This document shows, piece after piece, positions 18,222 through 26,504 of a DNA stretch of 46,097 nt; the first letter of the stretch is position 1; the number at the start of each line of letters is the position of its first letter. The stretch is from the IMG/VR virus record IMGVR_UViG_3300031565_000077, positions 1 to 46,097 of that record. One strand, 5' to 3'. This DNA comes from a virus. The notes under the pieces were generated by a model that saw only the letters and a list, made by a program, of their open reading frames with translations, searched no databases and was not told the DNA's origin. The translations under genes were made by a program, and so were the position numbers.

Positions 18222-18615
18222 CTTTTCTTAAGAACTTTATATCAAGTAATATATTACCTTTAACTACTACATTGATATCAGGATTAATTTTAATTTTCTT
18301 TTTACTAGTACCTTCTTTAACTATAATATTTTTATTCTCCAGTCTAGTTAAAGCATTACGTGCACTTTGAGGTGTTTTAAATATTTCTTTAGAAATACTT
18401 GTTATAACGTCACTGTTTCTATAATCTTTTGAAGAAACAGCATCACAAAACTGACTTAAGTCAGAAGGGCCAAGTATTGAAAGTAAAACTAGACTTTCTA
18501 AGTCATATTCTGAAACTTTAATATTAGCGAAATAAAAGTGCAGAATTAACTGCACCTTTATCATTTCATCTAAATTTAATATTCCAGATTTTTGTATTTT
18601 ATTTAATTTAGCCAT
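18202..18615 (-). CDS. Winged-helix DNA-binding protein
   Basis: 137 residues from the ATG at 18615. I prefer it to the start at 18690 because it overlaps the previous stop by only eight bases. Residues 40-115 have the helix-helix-helix-wing pattern of a MarR-like domain: FKTPQSARNALTRLENKNI is the recognition region, followed by the wing VKEGTSKKKIKI. It may regulate phage transcription or bind DNA during assembly. It lies between the hydrolase and the IHF-like gene, overlapping the latter by 20 bases. Confidence 0.6.
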   Translation of the reverse strand: MAKLNKIQKSGILNLDEMIKVQLILHFYFANIKVSEYDLESLVLLSILGPSDLSQFCDAVSSKDYRNSDVITSISKEIFKTPQSARNALTRLENKNIIVKEGTSKKKIKINPDINVVVKGNILLDIKFLRKDDTPES

Positions 18616-19213
18616 AATTAGTAATGTCTTCCATTTCCAAAAGGGTATAAGTAAATTTATTACCCCACTTATGTTTAGCTTTATTAACAATGCTCATAAA
18701 TTCTTTAAAATCATTAGGATCTGCAAATACTTGACATCCTGCAGACCACTTATCTACAATGTTACTAGCTTTATAAGGATTAGATCTATGAATATTAATA
18801 CCAAACATACCTTCATCAGTAGTTACTTCTTCAGGGTTTACGTTATGTTCATTATCTCTGTCGTTATCTCTATATACTTTTACTTTACCTACTTGAACTA
18901 AAGCTTCATATTCACCTCTGTGTAAACCTACAGAATGAGATTTTCTGTATTGTCCAGGAATTAATATAGCACAACCTTTAGGGTTCATTGGATTATTTAA
19001 CCAATACTTACCCGGATCAGTAGTAGCTTCATAAACTTTAAGTTTAGCCGTACCATTATCATCCCTATACGCTACGAAAATAAAGTCATCATAAACATTA
19101 TAGTCTACTTCTACACGAATACCACCAATGTTTAAGTTATACTCTCCCTTATCAAAAAACGCATAACCTTTACTGGTATATACATTTCTTAAATTTTCAT
19201 AACTAAAGCTCAT
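18608..19213 (-). CDS. L,D-transpeptidase-like (YkuD-type) cell-wall protein, putative endolysin
   Basis: 201 residues without a signal peptide. The C-terminal half contains GINIHRSN (His at about 142) and WSAGCQVF (Ser 157, Cys 160), the His and SxGC motif of YkuD-type catalytic centres, with the usual VF-x-x-P-x-x-F helix after it. The N-terminal part includes a beta domain. In a phage this fold could cut or remodel peptidoglycan at lysis or entry. The usual Arg after the Cys motif is absent, so the activity may differ from host transpeptidases. Confidence 0.6.
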   Translation of the reverse strand: MSFSYENLRNVYTSKGYAFFDKGEYNLNIGGIRVEVDYNVYDDFIFVAYRDDNGTAKLKVYEATTDPGKYWLNNPMNPKGCAILIPGQYRKSHSVGLHRGEYEALVQVGKVKVYRDNDRDNEHNVNPEEVTTDEGMFGINIHRSNPYKASNIVDKWSAGCQVFADPNDFKEFMSIVNKAKHKWGNKFTYTLLEMEDITNYG

Positions 19214-19503
19214 TACTTAGATTTTTTAATTTGAGTTCCTTGCTTGATAGGTGCTGATTGTCTTGCCTCTTCTTCTAAAGCACTAGCAATATTGTTCTCT
19301 GTGTAGGCTTTTTGAGCCATCTTCTCCCATCTAACGTGGCGTTGCTCATCAATTTTAGTAAGTAGTTCCTCATACTTAAGTTGAGCTTCTAACATAGGAA
19401 GTCTAGCTTCAAATTTTACTCTTAGTTCTTCTGATTGAGCTTTTAATTCCTCAATAGTTAATTCAACCTGCTTTTCTTGAGGTTGTTCGTTGGTTTGTTT
19501 CAT
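19213..19503 (-). CDS. Small coiled-coil protein
   Basis: 96 residues of charged, nearly uninterrupted helix (ELTIEELKAQSEELRVKFEA, MLEAQLKYEELLTKID). It overlaps the stop of the hydrolase start by one base (ATG/TAA arrangement), so it is translationally coupled. Possible chaperone, minor virion or lysis-regulation protein; nothing more specific can be said. Confidence 0.55.
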   Translation of the reverse strand: MKQTNEQPQEKQVELTIEELKAQSEELRVKFEARLPMLEAQLKYEELLTKIDEQRHVRWEKMAQKAYTENNIASALEEEARQSAPIKQGTQIKKSK

Positions 19504-19581
19504 GAAATTATTTTTATAAGTTTATTATATAAAGATATATATAATTATTAAACTTTGCAAGTTTAAAAGTTTATATGAAAT

Positions 19582-19609
19582 AAAAAAGGTACTGCAAAAC
19601 AGTACCCTT
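19582..19609 (-). terminator. Intrinsic terminator
   Basis: On the minus strand GGTACTG, loop TTTTG, CAGTACC, then six T. It ends the transcript of the 95-residue gene at 19633-19920 before the start at 19503. Confidence 0.8.
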
Positions 19610-19632
19610 AAATATTATTAACTTATAAAGTC

Positions 19633-19920
19633 TTATAAAGCAGTTACAAAATTTACTAGTTCTACAAAACTATTATAATCTTCTCTTGTTTCCATTTTAA
19701 TGTTATCTAAGAGTTCTTTACCTACTTGTTGCATCCTAGTATCAAGATTATCTGTAGAGCCTGTACCTATAAATGGTTCTCCCCAAGTATCTAATTTAAT
19801 TTGTAAAAGAGCAGTAAGTTCAGCTAACTCGTCAAGCTTACCTTCAGCTTTAAACTGTATAGCGTATGTTTCGATAAACCTGTATCTTTTCAATAAACCG
19901 TTTCTTGTAAAATCTCCCAT
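19633..19920 (-). CDS. Small late protein, hypothetical
   Basis: 95 residues, helical, with a promoter-like motif 39 bases upstream and a terminator downstream, so it may be a single-gene unit. Residues 8-55 form a helix with KRYRFIETYAIQFKAEGKLD. No motif. The isolated unit inside a late block suggests it is made in unusual amount or at a different time from its neighbours. Confidence 0.55.
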   Translation of the reverse strand: MGDFTRNGLLKRYRFIETYAIQFKAEGKLDELAELTALLQIKLDTWGEPFIGTGSTDNLDTRMQQVGKELLDNIKMETREDYNSFVELVNFVTAL

Positions 19921-19957
19921 AATTTCTAATCTTTCTGTTATATAGCGTTGATTCCTA

Positions 19958-19973
19958 TATATTAATAATATAC
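19958..19973 (-). promoter_or_regulatory. Candidate late promoter motif
   Basis: On the minus strand GTATATTATTAATATA, 39 bases before the ATG at 19920. The best-conserved of the five copies. Confidence 0.45.
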
Positions 19974-19979
19974 AAATTT

Positions 19980-20531
19980 TTATTTACTTTTAAAAGTGTT
20001 TTTATTTAAAATTGAGAGCAAGTCGCCTACTGTACCTTTATAAATAGTATTATCTTTAGAAGCTCTATATAACGTAACCGGGTTATATTTATACGGTTGG
20101 TTATATCCAAATACACTTGCTGCTAATTCTGAACAAATATAACTATCATTTTGTTTAGGTCTTTTAACCCATTTACCGGTTAGTATGAAGATAGAATGGC
20201 TAAGTATGGTCAATATACCATATTTCTTCCCTAAGTACTTTAGACCTCGTCTAACAGCTCCTTTAGAGTTTTTATCTCTTGTAATTATTATTTCTGTTTC
20301 AGGATCTATTAATTTCATATTCTCTAGATTAACTCCTTTCAACATACTAGACTGTAAAACTAAAGGTTGACCTGACACATAAGCATATATCCCTGAATGG
20401 CTGTAATTTTCCTTATATCTGAATTTTAACCAAGATCCTACTAAACCATTACCCCATGTTCTAGGTTTTAATAATTTAAACTTAAACCTAAACGTTATTA
20501 AATCTCCTGTATATATTTTTAAATCTTTCAT
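19980..20531 (-). CDS. NlpC/P60-related permuted papain-fold hydrolase
   Basis: 183 residues. Order GDLITF (residues 9-14), YSHSGIY with His at about 45, then DSYICSELAA with Cys at about 133. His before Cys is the circularly permuted arrangement of YiiX/YebB-like papain-fold enzymes. Members act as amidases or lipid hydrolases. Here cell-wall degradation at entry or lysis is likely, next to other envelope-directed genes. Its start overlaps the stop of the 54-residue gene upstream (ATGA). Confidence 0.65.
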   Translation of the reverse strand: MKDLKIYTGDLITFRFKFKLLKPRTWGNGLVGSWLKFRYKENYSHSGIYAYVSGQPLVLQSSMLKGVNLENMKLIDPETEIIITRDKNSKGAVRRGLKYLGKKYGILTILSHSIFILTGKWVKRPKQNDSYICSELAASVFGYNQPYKYNPVTLYRASKDNTIYKGTVGDLLSILNKNTFKSK

Positions 20532-20692
20532 AGTTCTGTTTGTCTAGGTATGCATATTATTAATTCATTAGATTCCTTATCATAAATTTTATAACAGTCA
20601 TCTACGTCATCTTCATATATTTTTATGTCTTCTCTGTGAGGTATCCCAGGGTATATTGGGAAATTTTCCTCATTTAATAATATTTCAGCCAT
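20528..20692 (-). CDS. Tiny acidic protein, hypothetical
   Basis: 54 residues, acidic (EDIKIYEDDVDD near residues 21-32), ending IICIPRQTEL. It overlaps the fibre-like gene upstream by one base (TAATG) and the hydrolase downstream by four (ATGA), so it is tightly coupled in an operon. No motif. It may be a partner or inhibitor of the hydrolase, but this is only a guess from the coupling. Confidence 0.55.
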   Translation of the reverse strand: MAEILLNEENFPIYPGIPHREDIKIYEDDVDDCYKIYDKESNELIICIPRQTEL

Positions 20693-21138
20693 TATGCTCT
20701 AGTATATTCAATATAAAAAGCATAGTCATAAGCACCGCCTCCTGTCCAAAAAAATCTAAAATTACCAACACCATCTACGTAGTTAGCATATGTAGAATAC
20801 TGCGGACCTCCTGACGTACCAACATAACCTGAACTAGATATTAGTTGTTCTAAGTTATCTACTCCATGAGCTATAATAGAGTAAGACCCTGATACACTAA
20901 AACCAGTGCCTGTTAATAATTTTTTATATATTGGTTTACCGTCAACCCAAGTATTCCCTGTATCTACTTCTTTATTAATTTTTAAATTAACGTCTCTTTC
21001 CACTACCCAAGTATTACCTTCTGGTACACTCGTTTGTGTATATATTAATCCATTTTTTTTCCATAAGTATCTAGCACCATTTTTTCTTTTAATATTTGCA
21101 GGTGCTGAATATCCTGAATAAAGTTCGTTATAAGGCAT
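20692..21138 (-). CDS. Fibre-tip-like protein
   Basis: 148 residues. The phrase GNTWVDGKPIYKKLLTGTGF around residues 61-80 is typical of distal or chaperone-proximal segments of phage fibres, where W-x-D-G-K-P-I-Y precedes a small beta domain. The rest is beta-rich with many Gly, Ser, Tyr and Thr (SSGYVGTSGG) and ends in IEYTRA. Probably a short fibre or receptor-facing domain encoded as its own gene. Confidence 0.6.
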   Translation of the reverse strand: MPYNELYSGYSAPANIKRKNGARYLWKKNGLIYTQTSVPEGNTWVVERDVNLKINKEVDTGNTWVDGKPIYKKLLTGTGFSVSGSYSIIAHGVDNLEQLISSSGYVGTSGGPQYSTYANYVDGVGNFRFFWTGGGAYDYAFYIEYTRA

Positions 21139-21158
21139 AATTATTTATATTAATTTTT

Positions 21159-21587
21159 TTAATGTTCCCAAAAACATATTTTAAACTTACCTGTTTTATC
21201 ATAATAGTAATAAGACCATCTTTCATAATCAGGAATTACTCTATATACATCGCCATGTTTATCTCTATACCAAAGATCCCCCGCAGTATCTACTCTTAAG
21301 CTTAGCGCAAAAAATTGCTGTCCTTTAACTTCTTGATCTGTATAATGTTTAATAAAAGTCTTAACCTCCCTTTTTAATCTATAAGTATCAACTCTATGTA
21401 TATGTATAGAATCTAATAACTCTCTACGAATTTCATCTACTAATTCTTTTTTTACTAAATCATCATCATGAAGCCATCCTTTGATATAACCTTGTAAAGT
21501 GTTAATACCTACAATAAGACCAATAGCTAGAGCTATAGTAGCAGATATCTTCTTAACAGTCCAACTGTTGTCTTTTGATTCAGGCAT
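21159..21587 (-). CDS. Membrane-anchored protein, possible spanin or holin partner
   Basis: 142 residues. One membrane segment at about residues 13-33 (ISATIALAIGLIVGI), then a charged helix (LVKKELVDEIRRELLDSI) and a beta-rich C-terminus with tyrosines (YERWSYYYYD). Topology of a short cytoplasmic N-terminus, single helix and periplasmic domain fits an inner-membrane spanin-like or lysis accessory protein. The neighbour at 21594 is also a one-helix membrane protein. Function inferred only. Confidence 0.55.
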   Translation of the reverse strand: MPESKDNSWTVKKISATIALAIGLIVGINTLQGYIKGWLHDDDLVKKELVDEIRRELLDSIHIHRVDTYRLKREVKTFIKHYTDQEVKGQQFFALSLRVDTAGDLWYRDKHGDVYRVIPDYERWSYYYYDKTGKFKICFWEH

Positions 21588-21593
21588 ATCTCA

Positions 21594-21899
21594 CTATTTT
21601 TTAATGTTTAAGTTCCCACCTATAGCAGCTTTTACAAAAAGATCAATACTTGAGCTCAACTCTCCTATTTTTTTAGACATAGTTTGTATCTCAAGTTCTG
21701 TACGTTCTTCTATACGCTTGATATCATTCTGTTGCTGCTGTTTAACAAGATCAATCCTACCTTTGTTTTCACCTATGTTTCCCGTGTTACTTTTAACGTC
21801 GCTAATTACTCTACTAATAAAAAATCCTATAATGGTAAAGCATATTAGTATTACTGATCCTGCTACGGCTATTAACAAAGTTAGTGTTTCTGTGTTCAT
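21594..21899 (-). CDS. Membrane-anchored coiled-coil protein, possible holin/i-spanin
   Basis: 101 residues. Membrane segment at residues 5-29 (LTLLIAVAGSVILICFTIIG), then a coiled coil of about 60 residues rich in Gln, Lys, Glu and Ile. Size and layout match inner-membrane spanin subunits and one-helix holin-like proteins. Its start overlaps the stop of the gene at 21899-22201. It probably works with the adjacent membrane protein in lysis. Confidence 0.55.
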   Translation of the reverse strand: MNTETLTLLIAVAGSVILICFTIIGFFISRVISDVKSNTGNIGENKGRIDLVKQQQQNDIKRIEERTELEIQTMSKKIGELSSSIDLFVKAAIGGNLNIKK

Positions 21900-22201
21900 T
21901 ATTTTACATTTAATTGTTTTAAGTAATCGTCAAATTCTATTACATTTTTGTGTATAAAAGGCCAACGTAGACCTAAGCAAGTTTTAACTATATAAGTATA
22001 TTCAGTATCCTCAAACTCAACAGATGAGTCTAAGTCTACATTTTCAAGTTTATCTAATATTCTAATACTCATTCTCATTTCGTCAGGTGTCCATCCTCCT
22101 TGAGGAGCTTTATTTAAACCTACTTTAACAAGATCAGAATAACCTAAAGTATTCCCCTCTTCATTTTTAATTAGTGTACTTTTATTTACGAAAGTTTTCA
22201 T
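21899..22201 (-). CDS. Small late protein of fibre region
   Basis: 100 residues. Contains KAPQGGWTPDEMRMSIRILDKLE (helix after a Gly-Gly-Trp turn) near residues 32-54 and ends KQLNVK. I recall such an N-P-Q-G-G-x-x-x-D-E-M-x-x-R-x-x-I-L-D pattern from small phage genes near tail fibres, but not a function. Cytoplasmic, no membrane segment. Confidence 0.55.
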   Translation of the reverse strand: MKTFVNKSTLIKNEEGNTLGYSDLVKVGLNKAPQGGWTPDEMRMSIRILDKLENVDLDSSVEFEDTEYTYIVKTCLGLRWPFIHKNVIEFDDYLKQLNVK

Positions 22202-22221
22202 ATTGTTGGTTTATTTAATAT

Positions 22222-22773
22222 TTATCTTGGATCTATTATAGCGTCTACTTCAGCTTTTGTTATAGCTGCTCGTATTGCTTCTTTTATAGATGTACCTGAG
22301 TCTAAGTATGCTTTTTTAGTACCAAGGGCCGTTAAATACATTCCTTCTAATGTAGATGCATCCGGAATATTAAAAACTTCTTCATCATCTTTAGTGTTGT
22401 AACTAATAGGGTAAGATATTGCCGGATGATCTTTAGTAGTATATAAAGCTAATATATTTGTTTGGGCATTAGCAGATAAAGAAAACTGTTTACCAGCAAA
22501 AGTATATCCTGTAAGAATTAATTCTTCTGTCTTATCATCAATTTCTACATACCGGATGTGTTTGTATTCTGATAAAGGTGTTAAATCATCTACAGCATTC
22601 TTTTCTGCTTGATTCATCTCAGAGATATTATCTCCTACTATTTTCCAATATTTGTTTAATACCCCATTTACACCTGACATGTCCGGATCTATAATCCAAT
22701 CGTCAGTGCTGTATTTTTCTAGAACAATATTTTTAACAAATTGTTTAGTAGTTCTATTTAATGCATTACTCAT
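22222..22773 (-). CDS. Fibre-associated protein
   Basis: 183 residues. Helical start (TTKQFVKNIVLEKY), then a beta-containing middle with DDWIIDPDMSGVNGVL, and a C-terminal helix (TSIKEAIRAAITKAEVDAI). It directly precedes two duplicated beta-sandwich genes. Possibly a fibre assembly or capping protein. No family recognised. Confidence 0.55.
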   Translation of the reverse strand: MSNALNRTTKQFVKNIVLEKYSTDDWIIDPDMSGVNGVLNKYWKIVGDNISEMNQAEKNAVDDLTPLSEYKHIRYVEIDDKTEELILTGYTFAGKQFSLSANAQTNILALYTTKDHPAISYPISYNTKDDEEVFNIPDASTLEGMYLTALGTKKAYLDSGTSIKEAIRAAITKAEVDAIIDPR

Positions 22774-23178
22774 CTATCTTGATTTTAAATATATATCACA
22801 ACTAGGGTCTGTGCTAGTCCCTGTACCTTGTCTAATTGATATCAAATCACCTTGATTTATATCTATTGCCAAACCCGTATCTGTTTGTTTATTATCTGCT
22901 GTTCCTGTTATAGTGTGTATAAGAACAGGACCAGTACCACTATCTGCTAAAATTTCTACTGACCATGTTGTCACTACTTGATTAGTAATACCTACCGCTA
23001 TTATAGTCATGTCAGTAACAGCCACAAAAGGACAAGTATCAGAAGAAGTCCCTGCTTGCCTCCTGAACCATTCTCCGGTAGCTGTGACATTATTCTTAGC
23101 AACAGACCAGCATGAAATGATATCCCCGTCTTCTACTATAATTGTATTTGTATTTATATTTCCTAATTCTTCTGGCAT
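22774..23178 (-). CDS. Fibre beta-sandwich protein, copy 2 of tandem pair
   Basis: 134 residues. About 35-40% identical by eye to the next gene at 23178: shared xxxEDGDxxxCWxxAxNN, TWLDRQ/EWFRRQ, VAVxDMTIxxxxI, HT, DTGLxIDINQGD and the identical end CDIYLKSR. All-beta, no membrane segment. It probably forms a small trimeric head or knob on a fibre. The one-base start/stop overlap supports recent tandem duplication with coupled translation. Confidence 0.65.
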   Translation of the reverse strand: MPEELGNINTNTIIVEDGDIISCWSVAKNNVTATGEWFRRQAGTSSDTCPFVAVTDMTIIAVGITNQVVTTWSVEILADSGTGPVLIHTITGTADNKQTDTGLAIDINQGDLISIRQGTGTSTDPSCDIYLKSR

Positions 23179-23585
23179 TATCTTGATTTTAAATAAATAT
23201 CACAGTTGGGATAGTCAGGGTTACCTCCACCAGAAACTCTCATGGCTAACCTATCTCCTTGGTTTATATCAATACTCAATCCTGTATCTTGAGCACTTTT
23301 TGAATTAACAGCGCTTACTGTATGAATTACAACAAATCCTCCTCCACCGTCTAGCCATATAGCAATGCCCCAAGTATCAACGGCATTTGATGAAATTGCT
23401 ATTCCTGTTATTGTCATATCTTCAACAGCTACATAAGGAGAGTTAACTGTAGGCGTCCCATTTTGTCTATCTAGCCATGTATTATCAGGATTACTAGTAG
23501 AGTTATTAGCTGATGCCCAACATACAGTAAAATCACCATCTTCAAGGATAGTAGTAGTTGAATTTATTTGCCCAAGTACAGCCAT
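23178..23585 (-). CDS. Fibre beta-sandwich protein, copy 1 of tandem pair
   Basis: 135 residues, paralogous to the 22774 gene with matching start, middle and identical last eight residues (CDIYLKSR). Divergence is concentrated around residues 28-45 and 70-100, the likely surface loops. Duplicated knob genes allow a phage to display two receptor specificities, but this is inference. Confidence 0.65.
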   Translation of the reverse strand: MAVLGQINSTTTILEDGDFTVCWASANNSTSNPDNTWLDRQNGTPTVNSPYVAVEDMTITGIAISSNAVDTWGIAIWLDGGGGFVVIHTVSAVNSKSAQDTGLSIDINQGDRLAMRVSGGGNPDYPNCDIYLKSR

Positions 23586-24424
23586 TATAATATAATGTTT
23601 ACTGTTTTTAAATCTGTAATCAAAGTCCCTACTATATCAGCAAGTTCATTAAGAGTAGTACTATCAGCATCAAATGTTCTGTCTAATGTTGCATTAGATA
23701 CAGTATAAGTTTGACCGGTAGCAAATAATTGATCTACATAAAGCTTCGGTACAAAAGACTCATCCACAAAAGCACCATTTACAATATACTGACCTACAGA
23801 TTGGTAAGTACCACCATCTGTGTTAATTCTAAATGTATCTTTATCTAAGCTTATGTATGTTCCTGTTACTGCATTAGTCATAGCCCAAACACCGTCAGGA
23901 ACAGCTGCGCCTCCAGTACCTGTAACTTGCATTCTAAACCAAGCTTTTTGATTATTGTCATCAACTAATTCAGCTAATATACTTTCATTAGTTGCATCTG
24001 ATGCAGTAGACACTTCTGAATTAGCTCCTACTTTTTTATAAGAACTTACTCCTACACTATTACCTGCCCCATACTTAGTATAGAAACCAGATCTATCATT
24101 ACCATTTGTACCTGTATAACAGAATATATCATTTACAGTTAGAGCGAAAGAACCTGTATCAAGCACTGCTTGTAGATCATGCCCTGAAACCAATGTTTGT
24201 ACTGCTTCATAATCAGGTATCCATCTAGGGTCTAATGTCCCTGTTGCTGAATAATCAGCATCATATTTTGCACCAAAATTATCAGTAATCTCTATATTGT
24301 TAAATATAATAGGTTGTCCTCCACTATTAATAGTTAAAGGGCCTGTTAATGTAGCTATACTACCTGTATCTAATACAGACTGTAAACCTTGAGGTGCTGT
24401 GAAAATTATACTTGACTCTGCCAT
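23585..24424 (-). CDS. Tail fibre protein with LQxVLDTG repeats
   Basis: 279 residues. Two copies of the phrase LQ-[AS]-VLDTGS-[FI]-A (near residues 14-24 and 79-91), a repeat common in Bacteroidota phage fibre proteins where it precedes a beta-helix-like turn. A helical C-terminus (DSTTLNELADIVGTLITDLK) may be the trimerisation segment. The gene lies in the fibre cluster and overlaps the following gene by one base. Confidence 0.7.
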   Translation of the reverse strand: MAESSIIFTAPQGLQSVLDTGSIATLTGPLTINSGGQPIIFNNIEITDNFGAKYDADYSATGTLDPRWIPDYEAVQTLVSGHDLQAVLDTGSFALTVNDIFCYTGTNGNDRSGFYTKYGAGNSVGVSSYKKVGANSEVSTASDATNESILAELVDDNNQKAWFRMQVTGTGGAAVPDGVWAMTNAVTGTYISLDKDTFRINTDGGTYQSVGQYIVNGAFVDESFVPKLYVDQLFATGQTYTVSNATLDRTFDADSTTLNELADIVGTLITDLKTVNIIL

Positions 24425-24426
24425 AA

Positions 24427-24810
24427 TTAATATCCTAAGTGTTTTTTCATACCCGCTATTAATAACGGTTTAATTTGTGATGCAAATAAAGCATCTAATT
24501 GATCTATCCTGTTATCAGCCTCTTCTATTGTTTCAATGTCCTGAACCCAGTCTCCTGACTCATCATATTCTGCTTCTATAACTGCTGGTTTGTTGTAATC
24601 CATATAAGTAGCGTAATATGTTGATTGAAATACATTAGATGAATTGTAGATGTCTACCTTAAATATATGCTCTATTCTGTTATTATCATAATCATATATA
24701 GATTTCACACATCTAGCTTTAAGAATATCAGTACTATTATGTACAGTTTCTTCAAAACTTACTTCAGTAAATCCAGTACCAGTATTTCTTTCTATTGTCT
24801 TTGTTATCAT
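24427..24810 (-). CDS. Small fibre-cluster protein
   Basis: 127 residues: N-terminal beta strands (residues 1-65) and a C-terminal helical part ending MKKHLGY. Two bases separate it from its upstream neighbour, so it belongs to the fibre operon. Possibly a fibre chaperone or adaptor. No motif recognised. Confidence 0.55.
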   Translation of the reverse strand: MITKTIERNTGTGFTEVSFEETVHNSTDILKARCVKSIYDYDNNRIEHIFKVDIYNSSNVFQSTYYATYMDYNKPAVIEAEYDESGDWVQDIETIEEADNRIDQLDALFASQIKPLLIAGMKKHLGY

Positions 24811-24812
24811 AA

Positions 24813-26504
24813 TTATGCTGTTATTACATTAAATCCTTTTGCTATTAAATTAGCTTTGGCTGTTAATCCATCAAAACCACCCGATATACTGTCTGGTGCT
24901 GGGTTATTATTTATTTGTATAGTTCTTCCTGTATAACCACCAACTGATATAGTATCATAAAGTACAAGCATTTCGTTTACTTGAGCTGTAGTCCAACCAT
25001 TATATATTAGAGTAGAATAATGATTATTGGTATCTGTCATATTAGGTAATTGTGTAATATCTATAATACCTACACCACCGCCTGGTGTATTACTAATATT
25101 TGTTTGATATACTGCGAATCCACTTAACACACAAGAGCTTAAAGGAAATTGTATCCCAGCACTCATATTATCATGCCGAAAAGTGGAAAAAGACGTTAAA
25201 TTATCTAGAGATGCAACAGGCATTACTGAAAAATCTAACCCAATAAGATTTTCTAAATACTGGGTATTCCATAAAGTTATACCATTTCCGTTAGTAGGAT
25301 TAAAAATAAAGTTAGTAACATTACTAACTCCAGGTATTCCTCCAGGGGATAAATCACCCATGTTTTGAGGGCCGGTCAGATTAACCTTACTTAAATCCCA
25401 AGTGGACATTAAATCACAATCATAAGCTGCTATACTTATAGATCCAGTACCTTGTATTGGTGGAAAATATACATCAGTCATAGATCCATTAGAATATAGA
25501 CTTAAACCACCATTAATATTAGCAAATCCTGCTAAGTTAGCCTCTTCCAGTTTTGGGTTATTATGTAACCATGCAGATGTAGTTGGTGTTGCTGTACTTA
25601 AAGGGAAAGTAATACTTTCTAAATCAGGGCAATTGTATACTCTAATACTACCACCCATAGCTCCAATCATACTTGTATCAAGATTGACAAGACCAGTGTT
25701 CCAAGCAAAATATCTATTCATTGCTATTGTTGTAGTAGCTTTGTGTAAGATATCAATCATGTTAGGGTTATCATAGAAAGAATAAAAAGTTTTAATTTCT
25801 ATTTGCGATAAATCAAGAACTCCTGTAATATTAGACTGATGGCAGGCATAACTTGTTATACTTTGACCCGCTGCTATTTTATGAGATATTTGTGTTAAAT
25901 TAGGACATTGGTGTAACCAACAGTTACTACCATTTACTGACACTCCTTTAAAATCAAAAGTTCCAGTAAATCCAGAGTTATATCCTCTAAAATCTGTACA
26001 TACTTGGGAAACATCAGTATTTAAGTCAATACTTGTAATACTAGGCATGCTATACAAATAAAGCAAACCTGATATTCTAAACGGTGTTAAGTCTAATACT
26101 CCAGCATATGGATTGTTATCCATTCTAAAGTTACTAAACCCTGCAGTAGATGTAGGTGGAATAAAAGTTGTAATATTATTAGTACTAAAATTAAACGCAC
26201 CCGTCATATTAGTAGTCATTGATAAATCTACATAAGTTAGATTTCTCCCGTTATTAAAACCACTTCCTGTTATAAGAGCTGGATCATCAGCATATATAGT
26301 AATTGTTTTTTCTCCAGCAAGAACATAATTATGAAGAACAAAATTACTTGTATAAGTAGAACCATCACCCATATCATAATACAAAGGAGAACCTGTTTTA
26401 AGAAAATTAAAAGTTATAGGGCCCACTGCAGTTGTCTTTAATACAACAGATGCTATTAATGGAATACTTCCTGTTCTTCCTGCTATGTCTTCAATAGGCA
26501 ACAT
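24813..26504 (-). CDS. PKD-plus-leucine-rich-repeat surface adhesin
   Basis: 563 residues. Residues 15-75 look like a PKD/Ig-type domain, with YDMGDGSTYTSNFVLHNY carrying the Gly-Asp-Gly and His-x-Tyr strand pattern. From about residue 85 the chain is a long series of irregular leucine-rich repeats of about 22-25 residues, with phrases such as LxLYSMPSITSIDL, WLHQCPNLTQIS, RVYNCPDLESITF and LSLYSNGSMTDVYF. The N/C-P-x-L pattern resembles bacterial BspA-type repeats. In a phage fibre cluster this suggests a carbohydrate- or protein-binding adhesin. LRR fibres are unusual. Confidence 0.65.
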   Translation of the reverse strand: MLPIEDIAGRTGSIPLIASVVLKTTAVGPITFNFLKTGSPLYYDMGDGSTYTSNFVLHNYVLAGEKTITIYADDPALITGSGFNNGRNLTYVDLSMTTNMTGAFNFSTNNITTFIPPTSTAGFSNFRMDNNPYAGVLDLTPFRISGLLYLYSMPSITSIDLNTDVSQVCTDFRGYNSGFTGTFDFKGVSVNGSNCWLHQCPNLTQISHKIAAGQSITSYACHQSNITGVLDLSQIEIKTFYSFYDNPNMIDILHKATTTIAMNRYFAWNTGLVNLDTSMIGAMGGSIRVYNCPDLESITFPLSTATPTTSAWLHNNPKLEEANLAGFANINGGLSLYSNGSMTDVYFPPIQGTGSISIAAYDCDLMSTWDLSKVNLTGPQNMGDLSPGGIPGVSNVTNFIFNPTNGNGITLWNTQYLENLIGLDFSVMPVASLDNLTSFSTFRHDNMSAGIQFPLSSCVLSGFAVYQTNISNTPGGGVGIIDITQLPNMTDTNNHYSTLIYNGWTTAQVNEMLVLYDTISVGGYTGRTIQINNNPAPDSISGGFDGLTAKANLIAKGFNVITA

